A DNA stretch of 64,000 bases, taken from positions 29,366-93,365 of the forward strand of contig CANPJW010000005.1 in NCBI GenBank assembly GCA_947574505.1. The letters are read 5' to 3'. Made by a program: the position numbers and the translations under genes. A model generated the notes under the pieces. That model did not search any database, was not told the DNA's origin, and worked only from the letters and a program-made list of their open reading frames with translations. Positions 37,972-46,988 of the stretch are shown here, piece after piece; within the stretch, counting starts at the first letter, position 1; every line of letters begins with the position of its first letter. This stretch comes from an uncultured Bacteroides sp. (lineage in GTDB: Bacteria; Bacteroidota; Bacteroidia; Bacteroidales; Bacteroidaceae).

Positions 37972-38011
37972 CAATGGATAGCTGGCTGTATAACAGCCGC
38001 TATCACCATTG
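37972..38011 (+). other. Intra-operon hairpin before the GH16 gene
   Basis: CAATGG-ATAGC-GGCTGT pairs with ACAGCC-GCTAT-CCATTG around a short AT loop, with two small bulges. No T-run follows, so it is not a classical terminator. It could be an RNA processing or stabilising element that sets a higher level of susCD/SGBP than of the enzymes downstream. Confidence 0.55.
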
Positions 38012-38061
38012 GAATATTTACTTGTGATGATTATAAAGATATTGTTTAAGATAGTAGATGT

Positions 38062-38910
38062 ATGATAAAATTATTTCAATTACTGAAATTGTGTGTTGTA
38101 CTTCTTATAGGGGGGCATTGTAATGCACAAGACTATCAATTGGTTTGGAGTGATGAATTCAATAAAGACGGTTGTTTGGATGAATCAATATGGAATTATG
38201 AACAGGGGTATGCTCGTAATGAGGAGTTACAATGGTATCAATCTGACAACGCTTGGTGTCAGGGTGGGTTGCTTGTGATAGAAGCACGTTCGGAAAAACG
38301 GAAAAATCCGTTATATAAAGCAGGTAGTTATGATTGGCGCACTTCTCGTGAATATATTGAGTGCACCTCTTCTTCTATAACAACATTAGGAAAGAAAGAA
38401 TTTTTGTATGGACGTTTTGAAGTGCGCGCACGTATTCCTGTAGGAAAAGGAGCATGGCCGGCAATTTGGACTTTGGGAAGCAGTATGGAATGGCCTTCCT
38501 GTGGAGAAATAGATATCATGGAGTTTTATCGTAAGCATGGAATTCCTCATATTTTAGCCAATGCTGCATGGGGAACAGATCGTCAATGGAATGCAAAATG
38601 GAATAGTAAGGCTATTCCATTTATCCATTTTTTGGAGAAAAATTCGGATTGGGCTTCCGAATTTCATATATGGCGGATGGATTGGGACGAAGAGGCTATT
38701 CGTCTTTATTTGGACGATGAGTTGCTAAATGAAATCTTACTGAAAGATACCTATAATGGTAGTATTGGTAGTTATAAGAATCCATTTATGCAACCCCAAT
38801 ATATATTGTTGAACTTAGCGGTGGGTGGAATTAATGGTGGCGAGGTAGAGATAAATACCTATCCGATACGTTATGAGATTGATTATGTACGTGTTTATCA
38901 GAAAAAATAA
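38062..38910 (+). CDS. Glycoside hydrolase family 16 endo-enzyme
   Basis: A 282-residue secreted GH16 enzyme: signal peptide to about residue 22 (GGHCNAQ), then a single jelly-roll domain. The catalytic strand is GEIDIMEF with nucleophile E149, D151 and acid/base E154. The extra residue (ExDxxE) places it in the beta-bulge group that contains laminarinases and endo-beta-1,3-galactanases rather than lichenases. Aromatic subsites such as WPAIWTLGSSMEWPS are visible. It sits after the surface binding protein and before an exo-beta-1,3-galactanase-type GH43_24. An endo-beta-1,3-galactanase or glucanase is likely; subfamily assignment would decide. Confidence 0.88.
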   Translation: MIKLFQLLKLCVVLLIGGHCNAQDYQLVWSDEFNKDGCLDESIWNYEQGYARNEELQWYQSDNAWCQGGLLVIEARSEKRKNPLYKAGSYDWRTSREYIECTSSSITTLGKKEFLYGRFEVRARIPVGKGAWPAIWTLGSSMEWPSCGEIDIMEFYRKHGIPHILANAAWGTDRQWNAKWNSKAIPFIHFLEKNSDWASEFHIWRMDWDEEAIRLYLDDELLNEILLKDTYNGSIGSYKNPFMQPQYILLNLAVGGINGGEVEINTYPIRYEIDYVRVYQKK

Positions 38911-38921
38911 AATACATAGAT

Positions 38922-40058
38922 ATGGGTATAAAAAAAATAATAATAGGATTATGTCTTGGAATATATACCTTTTGTGGATGCAGCAATGAACCGTTGCAAC
39001 CCATTCGTTCAGGTGAGATATGGCCTGATAACAACGGAGAGCATATCAATGCCCATGGGGGCGGAGTAATGTACCATGATGGAACATACTATTGGTTCGG
39101 TGAGAATAAATGTGATACTACCAGCAGTGCCATGGTGGGAGTAATGTGCTATTCTTCTCGGAATCTTACTGACTGGAAGAACGAAGGCGTAGCGCTTTCT
39201 GTTGTTGATAACGACAGCAGCGACATAGCGCGTGGATGTATATTGGAACGTCCTAAAGTGATATATAATGCGAAAACAGGGAAGTTTGTGATGTGGTTCC
39301 ATCTGGAATTGAAAGGAAAAGGTTATGCAGCCGCCCGTGCCGGGGTAGCAGTCAGTGATACTCCTGCCGGTCCTTACCGTTTCATCCGTTCGGGACGTGT
39401 CAATGCTGGTAAGCTGCCTGTTGATATGGACGGACAGGCTGTTGCAGTGCTGGATACTCTGAATGCCAAGAATTATGAAAAATGGTGGACTCCCGAATGG
39501 ACGGATGCTGTGAACAAAGGCTTGATAGTAAAGCGTGATTTGGATGGCGGACAGATGTCTCGCGATATGACTCTTTATGTAGATGAGGATGGTAAAGCCT
39601 ACCATATTTACTCTTCCGAAGAAAACCTCACACTCCAAATAGCGGAATTGAGCGATGACTATCTTTCACACACAGGGAATTATGTGCGTGTGGCTCCGGC
39701 AGGACACAATGAGGCACCTGCTATCTTCAAAAAAGACGGAACCTACTGGATGATCACTTCCGGTTGTACCGGTTGGGCTCCCAATGAGGCTCGTATGTTC
39801 TCGTCTTCTTCCATCTTCGGACCGTGGTCTCAGCATCCCAACCCTTGTGTGGGACCTAAGTCGGAACTTACGTTTGGCGGACAGAGCACTTATATTCTGA
39901 AAGTGGAGGGGAAGAAAGATGCTTTTATATTTATGGCGGATATCTGGCGTCCAGAGCATCCCAGTGATGCCCGTTACATTTGGTTACCTGTTCAATTCAA
40001 GGAAGGAATTCCATACGTGGAGTGGATGGACAACTGGACACTGGATTTCTTTCAGTAA
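38922..40058 (+). CDS. GH43 subfamily 24-type exo-beta-1,3-galactanase
   Basis: A 378-residue lipoprotein (lipobox TFCGC near residue 20). The five-bladed propeller starts with the diagnostic INAHGGGVMYHDGTYYWFGE (20 residues), followed by CILERPKVIYN, GGQMSRDMTLYVDEDG, AGHNEAPAIFKKDG and SELTFGGQSTYIL. This series matches GH43_24 enzymes, which cleave beta-1,3-galactan backbones of arabinogalactan and bypass beta-1,6 side chains. In that subfamily a Gln (here in GGQSTYIL) replaces the usual Asp base, and a Glu in NEAP acts as acid. It lies 11 bp after the GH16 gene. Together they would give backbone endo and exo cleavage. Confidence 0.85.
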   Translation: MGIKKIIIGLCLGIYTFCGCSNEPLQPIRSGEIWPDNNGEHINAHGGGVMYHDGTYYWFGENKCDTTSSAMVGVMCYSSRNLTDWKNEGVALSVVDNDSSDIARGCILERPKVIYNAKTGKFVMWFHLELKGKGYAAARAGVAVSDTPAGPYRFIRSGRVNAGKLPVDMDGQAVAVLDTLNAKNYEKWWTPEWTDAVNKGLIVKRDLDGGQMSRDMTLYVDEDGKAYHIYSSEENLTLQIAELSDDYLSHTGNYVRVAPAGHNEAPAIFKKDGTYWMITSGCTGWAPNEARMFSSSSIFGPWSQHPNPCVGPKSELTFGGQSTYILKVEGKKDAFIFMADIWRPEHPSDARYIWLPVQFKEGIPYVEWMDNWTLDFFQ

Positions 40059-40282
40059 TCCCTGTTGAAAATAGTCTGAAGGATGGAAAATAGTGCAATA
40101 GTCTGTTCTTGACTGATTATTGCATCCATCTTGCTCGATTTTACCCCTATGGTTGTCAATCAGATTTTTTATCTTTGCTATCGGTAAAAAGAGATAATAG
40201 GTATTAAAGATAGGTTTTTAGGAAGAAGGTTAACATACTGTGATGTGATAATAGAATTTTAGGTTAGGTTAAGTTAGAATTG

Positions 40283-40320
40283 AAGGCATATTTCGTGAGG
40301 AAATGTGCCTTTCTGTTTTC
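40283..40320 (+). terminator. Terminator ending the upstream enzyme operon
   Basis: AAGGCATATTTC (40283-40294) pairs with GAAATGTGCCTT (40300-40311), with one mismatch, around GTGAG and is followed by a T-rich stretch. It lies in the 324-bp gap between the two GH43 genes. The rest of that gap holds a weak inverted repeat TGCAATA/TATTGCA near 40094-40123 and a TATCTTTG box at 40170-40177. Confidence 0.7.
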
Positions 40321-40382
40321 ATTACCTTTCTAGGTTCGTATATTTGTAATGTCGAATTTGTGAAACTTAAAATAGAATATGC

Positions 40383-41384
40383 ATGAAAAAGATTGGATTG
40401 TTTTTGTTGTTAGGTTTTTCTCTTTCGTGGCTGGTGTCTGCTTGCCAAGGACGTCAGCAGGAAAGACGGAAGGAAGTGCCTTTGGATTCTATTGTACTGA
40501 GTGACCCTTGCATTTTGGCAGACAGGAAAACGGCTATGTATTATATGACCGGAACCGGCGGTATGCTTTGGAAAAGCAAGGATTTGAAACTTTGGGAAGG
40601 ACCGTTCCATGTGGCAAAGACTGATTCCGGTTCGTGGATGGGACCGAAACCAATGATTTGGGCTGCCGAGTTACATCCGTATAAGGGCAAGTATTATTAT
40701 TTTGCCACTTTCACCAATCAGGCGGTGAAGATTGATACGGTACAAGGGAATGTAATAGAGCGCCGTGCCAGTCATGTTTTGGTGAGCGATAACCCGGACG
40801 GACCTTACGTTCCGATGAAGGATTCCACTTACCTGCCTGCTGATAAACCAACCTTGGATGGGACTTTCTGGGTGGATAAGGACGGAAAGCCTTATATGGT
40901 ATATTGTTATGAATGGTTGCAAGCCTTGGACGGTACGATAGAGAAAATAGAACTGAAGCCTGACTTAAGTGGAACCATAGGCGAAGGGAAATTGCTGTTC
41001 CGTGCCAGCGAATCGCCGTGGAGCCGTGAAAAAGATGCGGATGGCAAGGACAAACCGAATAAAGTCACTGACGGTCCGTATCTGTTCCGTACAGGAACAG
41101 GTAGACTCGGTATGATTTGGACTAGTTGGATTTATAATGTGTACACTCAGGGAGTGGCTTATTCTGAAAGCGGAACCTTGGATGGACCATGGATACAGGA
41201 GAAAGACCCGATTACTCCTCCCAATTTCGGTCATGGGATGTTGTTTCAGACCTTGGACGGTAAATGGTTGATGTCTGTACATAGTCATAAGGATGTAAAC
41301 GGGCGTTATATTCGTATTCCTCACTTGTTTGAAGTCGATTTTTCCAGAGATAAATTGGTGGTGGGAAAACCATATATTCCTTGA
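40383..41384 (+). CDS. GH43-family glycosidase with Asp at the usual acid Glu position
   Basis: A 333-residue lipoprotein (lipobox LVSAC at about residue 21) with a GH43-type five-bladed propeller. The base region is SDPCILAD and the pKa-modulating region TLDGTFWVDKDGKP. The third motif, normally EGP with the acid Glu, reads VTDGPYLFR here, that is Asp instead of Glu. The late GHGMLFQTLDGKW with HSH supports a GH43 or GH117-like fold. The substrate is unknown; an arabinofuranosidase or galactosidase acting on side chains would suit the locus. A TATATTTG box at 40339-40346 suggests separate transcription from the upstream operon. Confidence 0.72.
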   Translation: MKKIGLFLLLGFSLSWLVSACQGRQQERRKEVPLDSIVLSDPCILADRKTAMYYMTGTGGMLWKSKDLKLWEGPFHVAKTDSGSWMGPKPMIWAAELHPYKGKYYYFATFTNQAVKIDTVQGNVIERRASHVLVSDNPDGPYVPMKDSTYLPADKPTLDGTFWVDKDGKPYMVYCYEWLQALDGTIEKIELKPDLSGTIGEGKLLFRASESPWSREKDADGKDKPNKVTDGPYLFRTGTGRLGMIWTSWIYNVYTQGVAYSESGTLDGPWIQEKDPITPPNFGHGMLFQTLDGKWLMSVHSHKDVNGRYIRIPHLFEVDFSRDKLVVGKPYIP

Positions 41385-41456
41385 AAGTGCTTTATCTTTT
41401 TTCGAGAGGAAAGGTAATTACTTTTGCCTTCAATGAAAAGAGATGTGTAGAAAGAG

Positions 41457-41490
41457 TTGGAGGGACAGCTTTATGAGTCTGTCCCTCCAA
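41457..41490. terminator. Hairpin between convergent GH43 and susD genes
   Basis: TTGGAGGGACAG (41457-41468) pairs perfectly with CTGTCCCTCCAA (41479-41490) around a 10-nt loop. It lies between two convergent genes and likely stops both transcripts. Confidence 0.75.
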
Positions 41491-41503
41491 ATAAATGACC
41501 GGG

Positions 41504-43057
41504 TTAATCCCAACCCGGATTCTGTTTCAGTGCCCCCTGAGCCAGGTCTACCTCTTCCAAGGGGATAGCCCACAGATAGTCACGGTTGGCATTGAACTTG
41601 CGGGTTTCAATAAAAATGCTTTCTCCTTTTGCATTTACCCCGTATACTGGTTTAGTAACATCCTTTTCAGTTGTTTTATAGCTACGGGTATCAAACAGGT
41701 GCATTCCCTCGAAAGCAAATTCCAAACGACGTTCCAAACGGATAGCTTCGCGCATTTGATCTTTGGATAAGCCGGAAGGCAGAGGAGGAAGATTTACGCT
41801 GGGACGCTGACGGATTTGATTGACCGCATCATAGACTTCCGTATCCGGAGCAGACAGATTTTCGTTACGAGCCTCGGCGAAGGTCAGCAGCACTTCTGCA
41901 TAGCGGATATAGATAAAGTTGGTCCAGTCATAATTATTGATACCGTCATTGTCCGGATTGATATACTTTTTCATGCTATATCCTGTACGGGTATGGCTGC
42001 CATCTCCCATATTGTTCAGGTTGAAAGTCTTTCCTGCTATTTGTGACCCGTTCCACAGTACAGAGAAGCCTAGACGGGGGTCACGGTTGGCAAACGGGTC
42101 TTCCGGATTATAGAAAGGAGACTCTTTGATTGATTTGCCATCTTTGCATGGATAGGAGTCTATCAAGTCTTGAGTAGGTGATAAAGCTTCCCATCCTCCC
42201 ATCATGACGGGAGCGAAGAACTGTCCTATATAACTGCCTTCATTGGAGTTTTTCGGGTTTTCCAGATATTCGCGATCAAAGATGATTTCATTACATAACT
42301 CTGCTACAGGTTGGAACAAGTCACCATAGTTATCATACAGTCCATACACATTCATGCCCATTACTTTGCGTGCGGCGGCTTCCGCCACATCATATTTGTG
42401 TGCGTAGAAAGCAACTCTGGCTTTCAGTGCGTAGCAGGCTCCGGCACTCGGTTTTCCGTGGTCACTGTTGCTGCGGATATCGGGCAAGCTGGCTGCTGCT
42501 TTATCCAATAATCCTACTATATGATTATAAGTCTCCTCTTCAGAACTGCGTGAAGGAAGTTTCTCGTTCAGTTCCAACGGATGATCCAGTAGGGAGGCGC
42601 CACCCATATATTTTAATATGTTAGCGTATGAGAAAGCTTCGAGAAACTGTACTTCAGCTGTCAGTTGCGCTTTTTCTTTTTCATCCATCGGCACATCGCC
42701 TATATGCTCGTAAAATACCAGGCATCTGCGGATGCATTGATAGGCATTTTTCCATAATTGTAGGAAATGTGGGTTGCTGGAAGTTGCCGTACCAGCAGAC
42801 AACTGTCCCTGTTCGGCTGTGACATGTACAGGAATAGCATTATCTGTGTAGCAGTCTGTCATGATAGTATGGTTTTCCGGTTCTATCAGATACAGATAAA
42901 TTCCGGTTGCAAATTTCTGGGCATCTTCTGCGTTTTTCCAGAAAGATGCATCGGATAATTGGTCTTTAGGATTTCTGTCCAGAAAACTGTCATTGCAAGA
43001 GCTCAGACCAAGGCCGCATGCCAATATTAATCCTATAAAGTTATATTTTAGTCTCAT
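41504..43057 (-). CDS. SusD/RagB glycan-binding lipoprotein (pair 3)
   Basis: A 517-residue surface lipoprotein on the minus strand with lipobox GLSSC near residue 21, followed by NDSFLDRNPKDQLS, the classic SusD start. Hallmarks YIRYAEVLLTFAEARNE and the late AIRLERRLEFAFEGMHLFD are present, and it ends QNPGWD. Its SusC partner is 12 bp upstream. The pair converges on the GH43 operon, sharing a terminator with it. It may belong to the same utilization locus or be an independent importer; it has no adjacent regulator of its own. Confidence 0.93.
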   Translation of the reverse strand: MRLKYNFIGLILACGLGLSSCNDSFLDRNPKDQLSDASFWKNAEDAQKFATGIYLYLIEPENHTIMTDCYTDNAIPVHVTAEQGQLSAGTATSSNPHFLQLWKNAYQCIRRCLVFYEHIGDVPMDEKEKAQLTAEVQFLEAFSYANILKYMGGASLLDHPLELNEKLPSRSSEEETYNHIVGLLDKAAASLPDIRSNSDHGKPSAGACYALKARVAFYAHKYDVAEAAARKVMGMNVYGLYDNYGDLFQPVAELCNEIIFDREYLENPKNSNEGSYIGQFFAPVMMGGWEALSPTQDLIDSYPCKDGKSIKESPFYNPEDPFANRDPRLGFSVLWNGSQIAGKTFNLNNMGDGSHTRTGYSMKKYINPDNDGINNYDWTNFIYIRYAEVLLTFAEARNENLSAPDTEVYDAVNQIRQRPSVNLPPLPSGLSKDQMREAIRLERRLEFAFEGMHLFDTRSYKTTEKDVTKPVYGVNAKGESIFIETRKFNANRDYLWAIPLEEVDLAQGALKQNPGWD

Positions 43058-43069
43058 AGTTGTCAGTGT

Positions 43070-46000
43070 TTAGAATGTTACATTCAGACCGAAGGAATAA
43101 TTTCGGGTCAATGGATAATAGTTGCCGCTGATGGCTTCGGGGTCTACACCGTCGAAGCCGGAAATCATAAAGAGATTGTCGATACTGCAATACACTCTCA
43201 GACGGCTGATTCCGTATTTGGATATCAGCTGTTTGGGCAGGCTGTAACCTACTTGCAGGTTTCTCAGCTTGGCATAAGAGGCATCCTGCATCCAGAAACT
43301 GGAAGTCACGCGGTTTTTGGAGTCACTCATGGATAATCGGGGATAAGTGGCATTCGGGTTTTCCGGAGTCCAACGGTCCAGATGCTGTTCCGTTACTTTA
43401 CCGCCATTGTAGAAGGCATATCTGATTTCGGCTACAGGAGCACTCTTTACATCAGCTGCACCTTGCAGCAGTGCACTTAGGTCGAAGTCTTTATATTGAA
43501 CTGAAAGATTCAGACCGAAGTTGATTTTCGGGAAGTAAGAACCCAATACTTGCCGGTCTTTGCTGTCTACTACTTTGTCTCCGTTCAGGTCACGGTATTT
43601 TAAGTCACCCGGAACCGGAGTACCCATGCTCTGTGTAGGATGATTCTTGATCTCTTCTTCGTTTTGGAAGATGCCGTCGCATACGTAGCCGTAATATGCC
43701 CACAGTGGGTCGCCTACGGATTGCCCCGGTGTGTCACCGCCTTTCAAATCCATGATTTTGGTAGTTACATAGCTGAAATTGGCTCCGATAGAATAGCTCC
43801 AATCATTGATACGGTTGTTATGTCCCAGTTGCAGTTCGATACCGGTATTACGCACTACGCCGGCATTTTGCATCGGAGCGCTGACTCCCATCATGTTGGG
43901 AACTGGAAGTTGCAGTAATATGTCCCGTGTTTCCTTGCGGAACCAGTCTGCGCCCAATGTCAGTTTATTGCCCAAAAAAGCGGCGTCCACACCTACGTTC
44001 CATTGATCGGTTTTCTCCCACGTAATATCTTGGTTAGCCATCGGGTTGGAAATGGAAATACCCGGAGTCAAAGTGTTGCCGAAACTATAGTCATAACCGA
44101 ACAGATAGGTGTTCTGATACGGATAATAGTTAGAACTGTTGTCCGAGTTTACGGTTTCCTGATTACCTAGCAATCCCCATGATGCACGTAGTTTCAAATT
44201 ATCCACCCAATCGGCTTTGAAGAACTCTTCTTCCGATATTCTCCATCCGATGGAGAAAGAGGGGAATGCGCCGAAGCGGTTGTTCTTGGGGAAGCGTGAA
44301 GTGCCGTCATAACGCAGGTTGGCTTCTAGCAGATAGCGGTCATCGTATGAATAATTCACGCGTCCGAAAGCTGAGCGGAGGGCGTATTCTATTTCTGTAC
44401 CGTATGTTGTCTGTCCTGTCACTTCACCGGCGTTGATCTGGTCCAGTGAGTTGGAGTTGGGCAGGTTCTTACGGTAAGCTTGCAGATAGCGTGTCTGTTT
44501 ATAAATTTGTGAGTAACCTAATAAGGCTCCTATTGTGTGTTTGCCGAAGGTTTTATTATAGTCCAGATAAGCTTGCAAGTTCAGTTCCATACTTTTGATG
44601 TCATATTCTGTGATGGAGTTAGTGGTTTTCTTTACCGGTGTGTCTGAACCTGCCTGATAGAATGTCATGGTATTTACGTGGGTGGGATTGTCGGTCAGGT
44701 TGAAAGTCGAGGCGGCGACTCCTCTCAGTTTCAGTCCGTCTATGATGTCCAGTTCCATTCCTACGTTACCTTGGAAATTGCTGTTTATCTCTTTGTAGGT
44801 TCCTCCTTCACGTGCATAGGCTACGGAGTTGTGCTCGTTTTTGAATAAAGCATAGTTGCCGTTGCTCAATTGGATGGGAGTAACCGGAGTCTCACGGAAA
44901 GCATAGTGCATCAGGTTGCTGATACCTGCCGCCGGAGCAGTCATATTACTGCGGTATACCGCCATATTTGTAGTCAGTTTCAGACGACTGTTTATCTGAG
45001 CGTCAATGTTGGCACGTACATTGAACTTGTTGTAGTTGGTATTGACTATCAATCCGTCTTTATCATGATAGTTGAATGCCAGCGAGTAAGTTACTTTGTC
45101 TCCACCGCCTTTGATACTCAAGTGATGGTTGTTGAACAGGCCGTTTTCACTTAATAGCGTACCCAGCCAGTCGGAATTGGGATAAAAGTCGGGATCACTT
45201 CCGTCTTTGAACTTTTGTAGGGCTGTTTCGTCATACGGACCTTTCAAACCGTCATTGGTGTAAGCTTCATTCATCAGCACTGCATAATTGTAAGAATCCA
45301 AAAATTTGGGCATACGTGAGGCACTTTGCCAGCCTACATATCCATCGTATGATACAATGGTACGTCCTTTGGTTCCCTTTTTGGTTGTGATAAGGATAAC
45401 GCCATTGGCAGCACGTACACCATAAATGGCTGAGGCGGCTGCATCTTTTAATATAGAGATGTTTTCAATATCGTTGGGGTCCACGCTGCTCATGGTAGAT
45501 TCTACACCATCCACCACAACCATGGCACTGGCATCTCCCATAGTTCCTAGACCACGCACACGCAGTACTCCGGCATCAGCTCCCGGCTGGCCGGTATTTT
45601 GGATAATGGTGACGCCTGGCATTTGTCCTGCCAGCATGTTGGTGACATTGGCACTGGTGCGGTTGACTAGCTTATCGGATGAGATGGTTGCCACAGAACC
45701 TGTCAGATTTACTTTTTTTTGAGTACCGTATCCTACTACTACCACTTCATCTAAAGATTCTGTATCTTCTTTCAAGATAATGGTGTAACTGTTGCTGTTG
45801 CCTACGGTAATTTGTTGGTCGTTGTAACCGATATACGAAACTTTCAGTTTAGCCCCTACGGATACATTTAATGTGAATTTGCCATCCACATCTGTAATAG
45901 TACCGTTGGTGCTTCCCACTTCTACTACATTGGCACCGATTACAGGAGCTCCGCTTGTATCATTTACGATACCCGTAATTTGTTTGACATGCTGTTGCAC

Positions 46001-46141
46001 GATGGCAGTTGACTGCGAAGCCCACAAAGGCATTGGGAAAGCCATTCCGGCAAATAGTGTAAGACACGCATAAAAAGAGGCTTTTTTCAAAATTACGTGT
46101 GTCTTTACACAATTTTCCCTTCTTTTCTGGTAGAATTGCAT
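43070..46141 (-). CDS. SusC/RagA TonB-linked outer membrane transporter (pair 3)
   Basis: A 1023-residue SusC. The N-terminus is a long signal region (to about residue 42, LWASQ), then a carboxypeptidase-like domain with GIVNDTSGAPVIGANVVEV. The TonB-box stretch is canonical, DEVVVVGYGTQKK. The plug signature is ILKDAAASAIYGVRAANG, and the barrel ends FGLNVTF. It starts the minus-strand pair 3 operon. A TACATTTG box on the minus strand (46211-46218) could be its -7 element. Nothing suggests truncation. Confidence 0.95.
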   Translation of the reverse strand: MQFYQKRRENCVKTHVILKKASFYACLTLFAGMAFPMPLWASQSTAIVQQHVKQITGIVNDTSGAPVIGANVVEVGSTNGTITDVDGKFTLNVSVGAKLKVSYIGYNDQQITVGNSNSYTIILKEDTESLDEVVVVGYGTQKKVNLTGSVATISSDKLVNRTSANVTNMLAGQMPGVTIIQNTGQPGADAGVLRVRGLGTMGDASAMVVVDGVESTMSSVDPNDIENISILKDAAASAIYGVRAANGVILITTKKGTKGRTIVSYDGYVGWQSASRMPKFLDSYNYAVLMNEAYTNDGLKGPYDETALQKFKDGSDPDFYPNSDWLGTLLSENGLFNNHHLSIKGGGDKVTYSLAFNYHDKDGLIVNTNYNKFNVRANIDAQINSRLKLTTNMAVYRSNMTAPAAGISNLMHYAFRETPVTPIQLSNGNYALFKNEHNSVAYAREGGTYKEINSNFQGNVGMELDIIDGLKLRGVAASTFNLTDNPTHVNTMTFYQAGSDTPVKKTTNSITEYDIKSMELNLQAYLDYNKTFGKHTIGALLGYSQIYKQTRYLQAYRKNLPNSNSLDQINAGEVTGQTTYGTEIEYALRSAFGRVNYSYDDRYLLEANLRYDGTSRFPKNNRFGAFPSFSIGWRISEEEFFKADWVDNLKLRASWGLLGNQETVNSDNSSNYYPYQNTYLFGYDYSFGNTLTPGISISNPMANQDITWEKTDQWNVGVDAAFLGNKLTLGADWFRKETRDILLQLPVPNMMGVSAPMQNAGVVRNTGIELQLGHNNRINDWSYSIGANFSYVTTKIMDLKGGDTPGQSVGDPLWAYYGYVCDGIFQNEEEIKNHPTQSMGTPVPGDLKYRDLNGDKVVDSKDRQVLGSYFPKINFGLNLSVQYKDFDLSALLQGAADVKSAPVAEIRYAFYNGGKVTEQHLDRWTPENPNATYPRLSMSDSKNRVTSSFWMQDASYAKLRNLQVGYSLPKQLISKYGISRLRVYCSIDNLFMISGFDGVDPEAISGNYYPLTRNYSFGLNVTF

Positions 46142-46210
46142 AGATTAATAAGGTTAAATTAGTAAATAGTTTGGTTTAGGGATCTTATTCCCTTTCTATT
46201 TCAGTTGCTG

Positions 46211-46218
46211 CAAATGTA
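46211..46218 (-). promoter_or_regulatory. Candidate -7 element of susC pair 3
   Basis: On the minus strand this reads TACATTTG, matching TAnnTTTG. No good -33 TTTG is seen at the proper distance, so an activator may be needed. The surrounding 510-bp gap (46142-46652) is AT-rich and otherwise holds only the repeat array at 46569-46627. Confidence 0.35.
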
Positions 46219-46568
46219 TTATTTTATAAGAATATAACGCTATCTTTTCTTTTATTTTTTTTTGTTATTCTTAATAAATTACAGGCTATGAAACACTCAT
46301 GGTGGCGATTTTAAGAGAGAATGCATGTTATTTTGTACGTTCCTTATAAATGGAATATCGCATATTGCTCAAAAAAACAAATAACATGATTCAATGAGAT
46401 AAAGATGTTAAATATCAGTTTCAAGGATCATTTTTCCTAATCGGTTTATGAAAGACTCTTCCTTTCCCCTCCTTTTTCTTGTTAACCATTCACTATTATT
46501 TCATTTATTCACAAATCTCCTTATCATCTTTCTCATCCGGATAGTCACTTTTATGTAGCAAAACAAGT

Positions 46569-46627
46569 AAGTGTACTTACTTCGTCATTTTAAGTATACT
46601 TACTTGTTTCATGAAGTGCACTTACTT
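46569..46627. repeat. Three-unit AAGTnnACTTACTT array, 22-23 bp period (array C)
   Basis: AAGTGTACTTACTT (46569-46582), AAGTATACTTACTT (46592-46605) and AAGTGCACTTACTT (46614-46627) share 12 of 14 positions. They begin 23 and 22 bp apart. Each has an AAGTnnACTT palindrome core. The array starts 26 bp beyond the stop of the minus-strand HTH/helicase genes. The geometry equals that of arrays A and B although the sequence differs. Confidence 0.7.
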
Positions 46628-46652
46628 TTTGCAACTTCAATATGAGTGAAAT

Positions 46653-46988
46653 TTATGCCGGTATATGTTTTTTATATGCTTCAAAGACAAAACGTATTTC
46701 ATCGTAAGAAGTATATTCGCCTAACTTTTCTTTTATTTCCTTCACTCCTTGTGGCAGAGAGGAGAATTTCTGGAGATGAGCTGTAATATAATTTATTTTT
46801 TCTTGGTCGACTAATTCTTGTAGTTTGATATCTCCGGTCCGGACATAGTGTAAAAGGTGGTTGCTGATGGTACCGGTAGTCAATTCCCGGAATTCAGCGA
46901 TTTCCTTTACCTTCATCCCTTCTTTAAATAATCTGAAACTGACCTTTTTGGTGTCTTCTTTATTTTTTTTTATTTTCCCGGGGAACAA
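46653..46988 (-). CDS. HTH_40-type C-terminal tail separated from the helicase by a frame change
   Basis: A 111-residue open frame that overlaps the end of the helicase gene by 29 bp in another frame. Its protein is a winged helix-turn-helix of the HTH_40 type (VSFRLFKEGMKVKEIAEFRE, 20 residues, then TTGTISNHLLHYVRTG), a domain normally found at the C-terminus of RecQ and Pif1-like helicases in Bacteroidetes. There is no ATG; the only start in the overlap is TTG. Removing one A from the A9 run at 46963-46971 would fuse it in frame to the helicase. It is therefore more likely a detached tail than an independent gene, unless slippage restores the full protein. Confidence 0.7.
   Translation of the reverse strand: MFPGKIKKNKEDTKKVSFRLFKEGMKVKEIAEFRELTTGTISNHLLHYVRTGDIKLQELVDQEKINYITAHLQKFSSLPQGVKEIKEKLGEYTSYDEIRFVFEAYKKHIPA

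Noticed and set aside
46569..46627. CRISPR array or phage attachment site
   Set aside because: Unit length of 14 and spacing of 8-9 bp do not fit CRISPR; no integrase is nearby and the units are not a single duplicated core.
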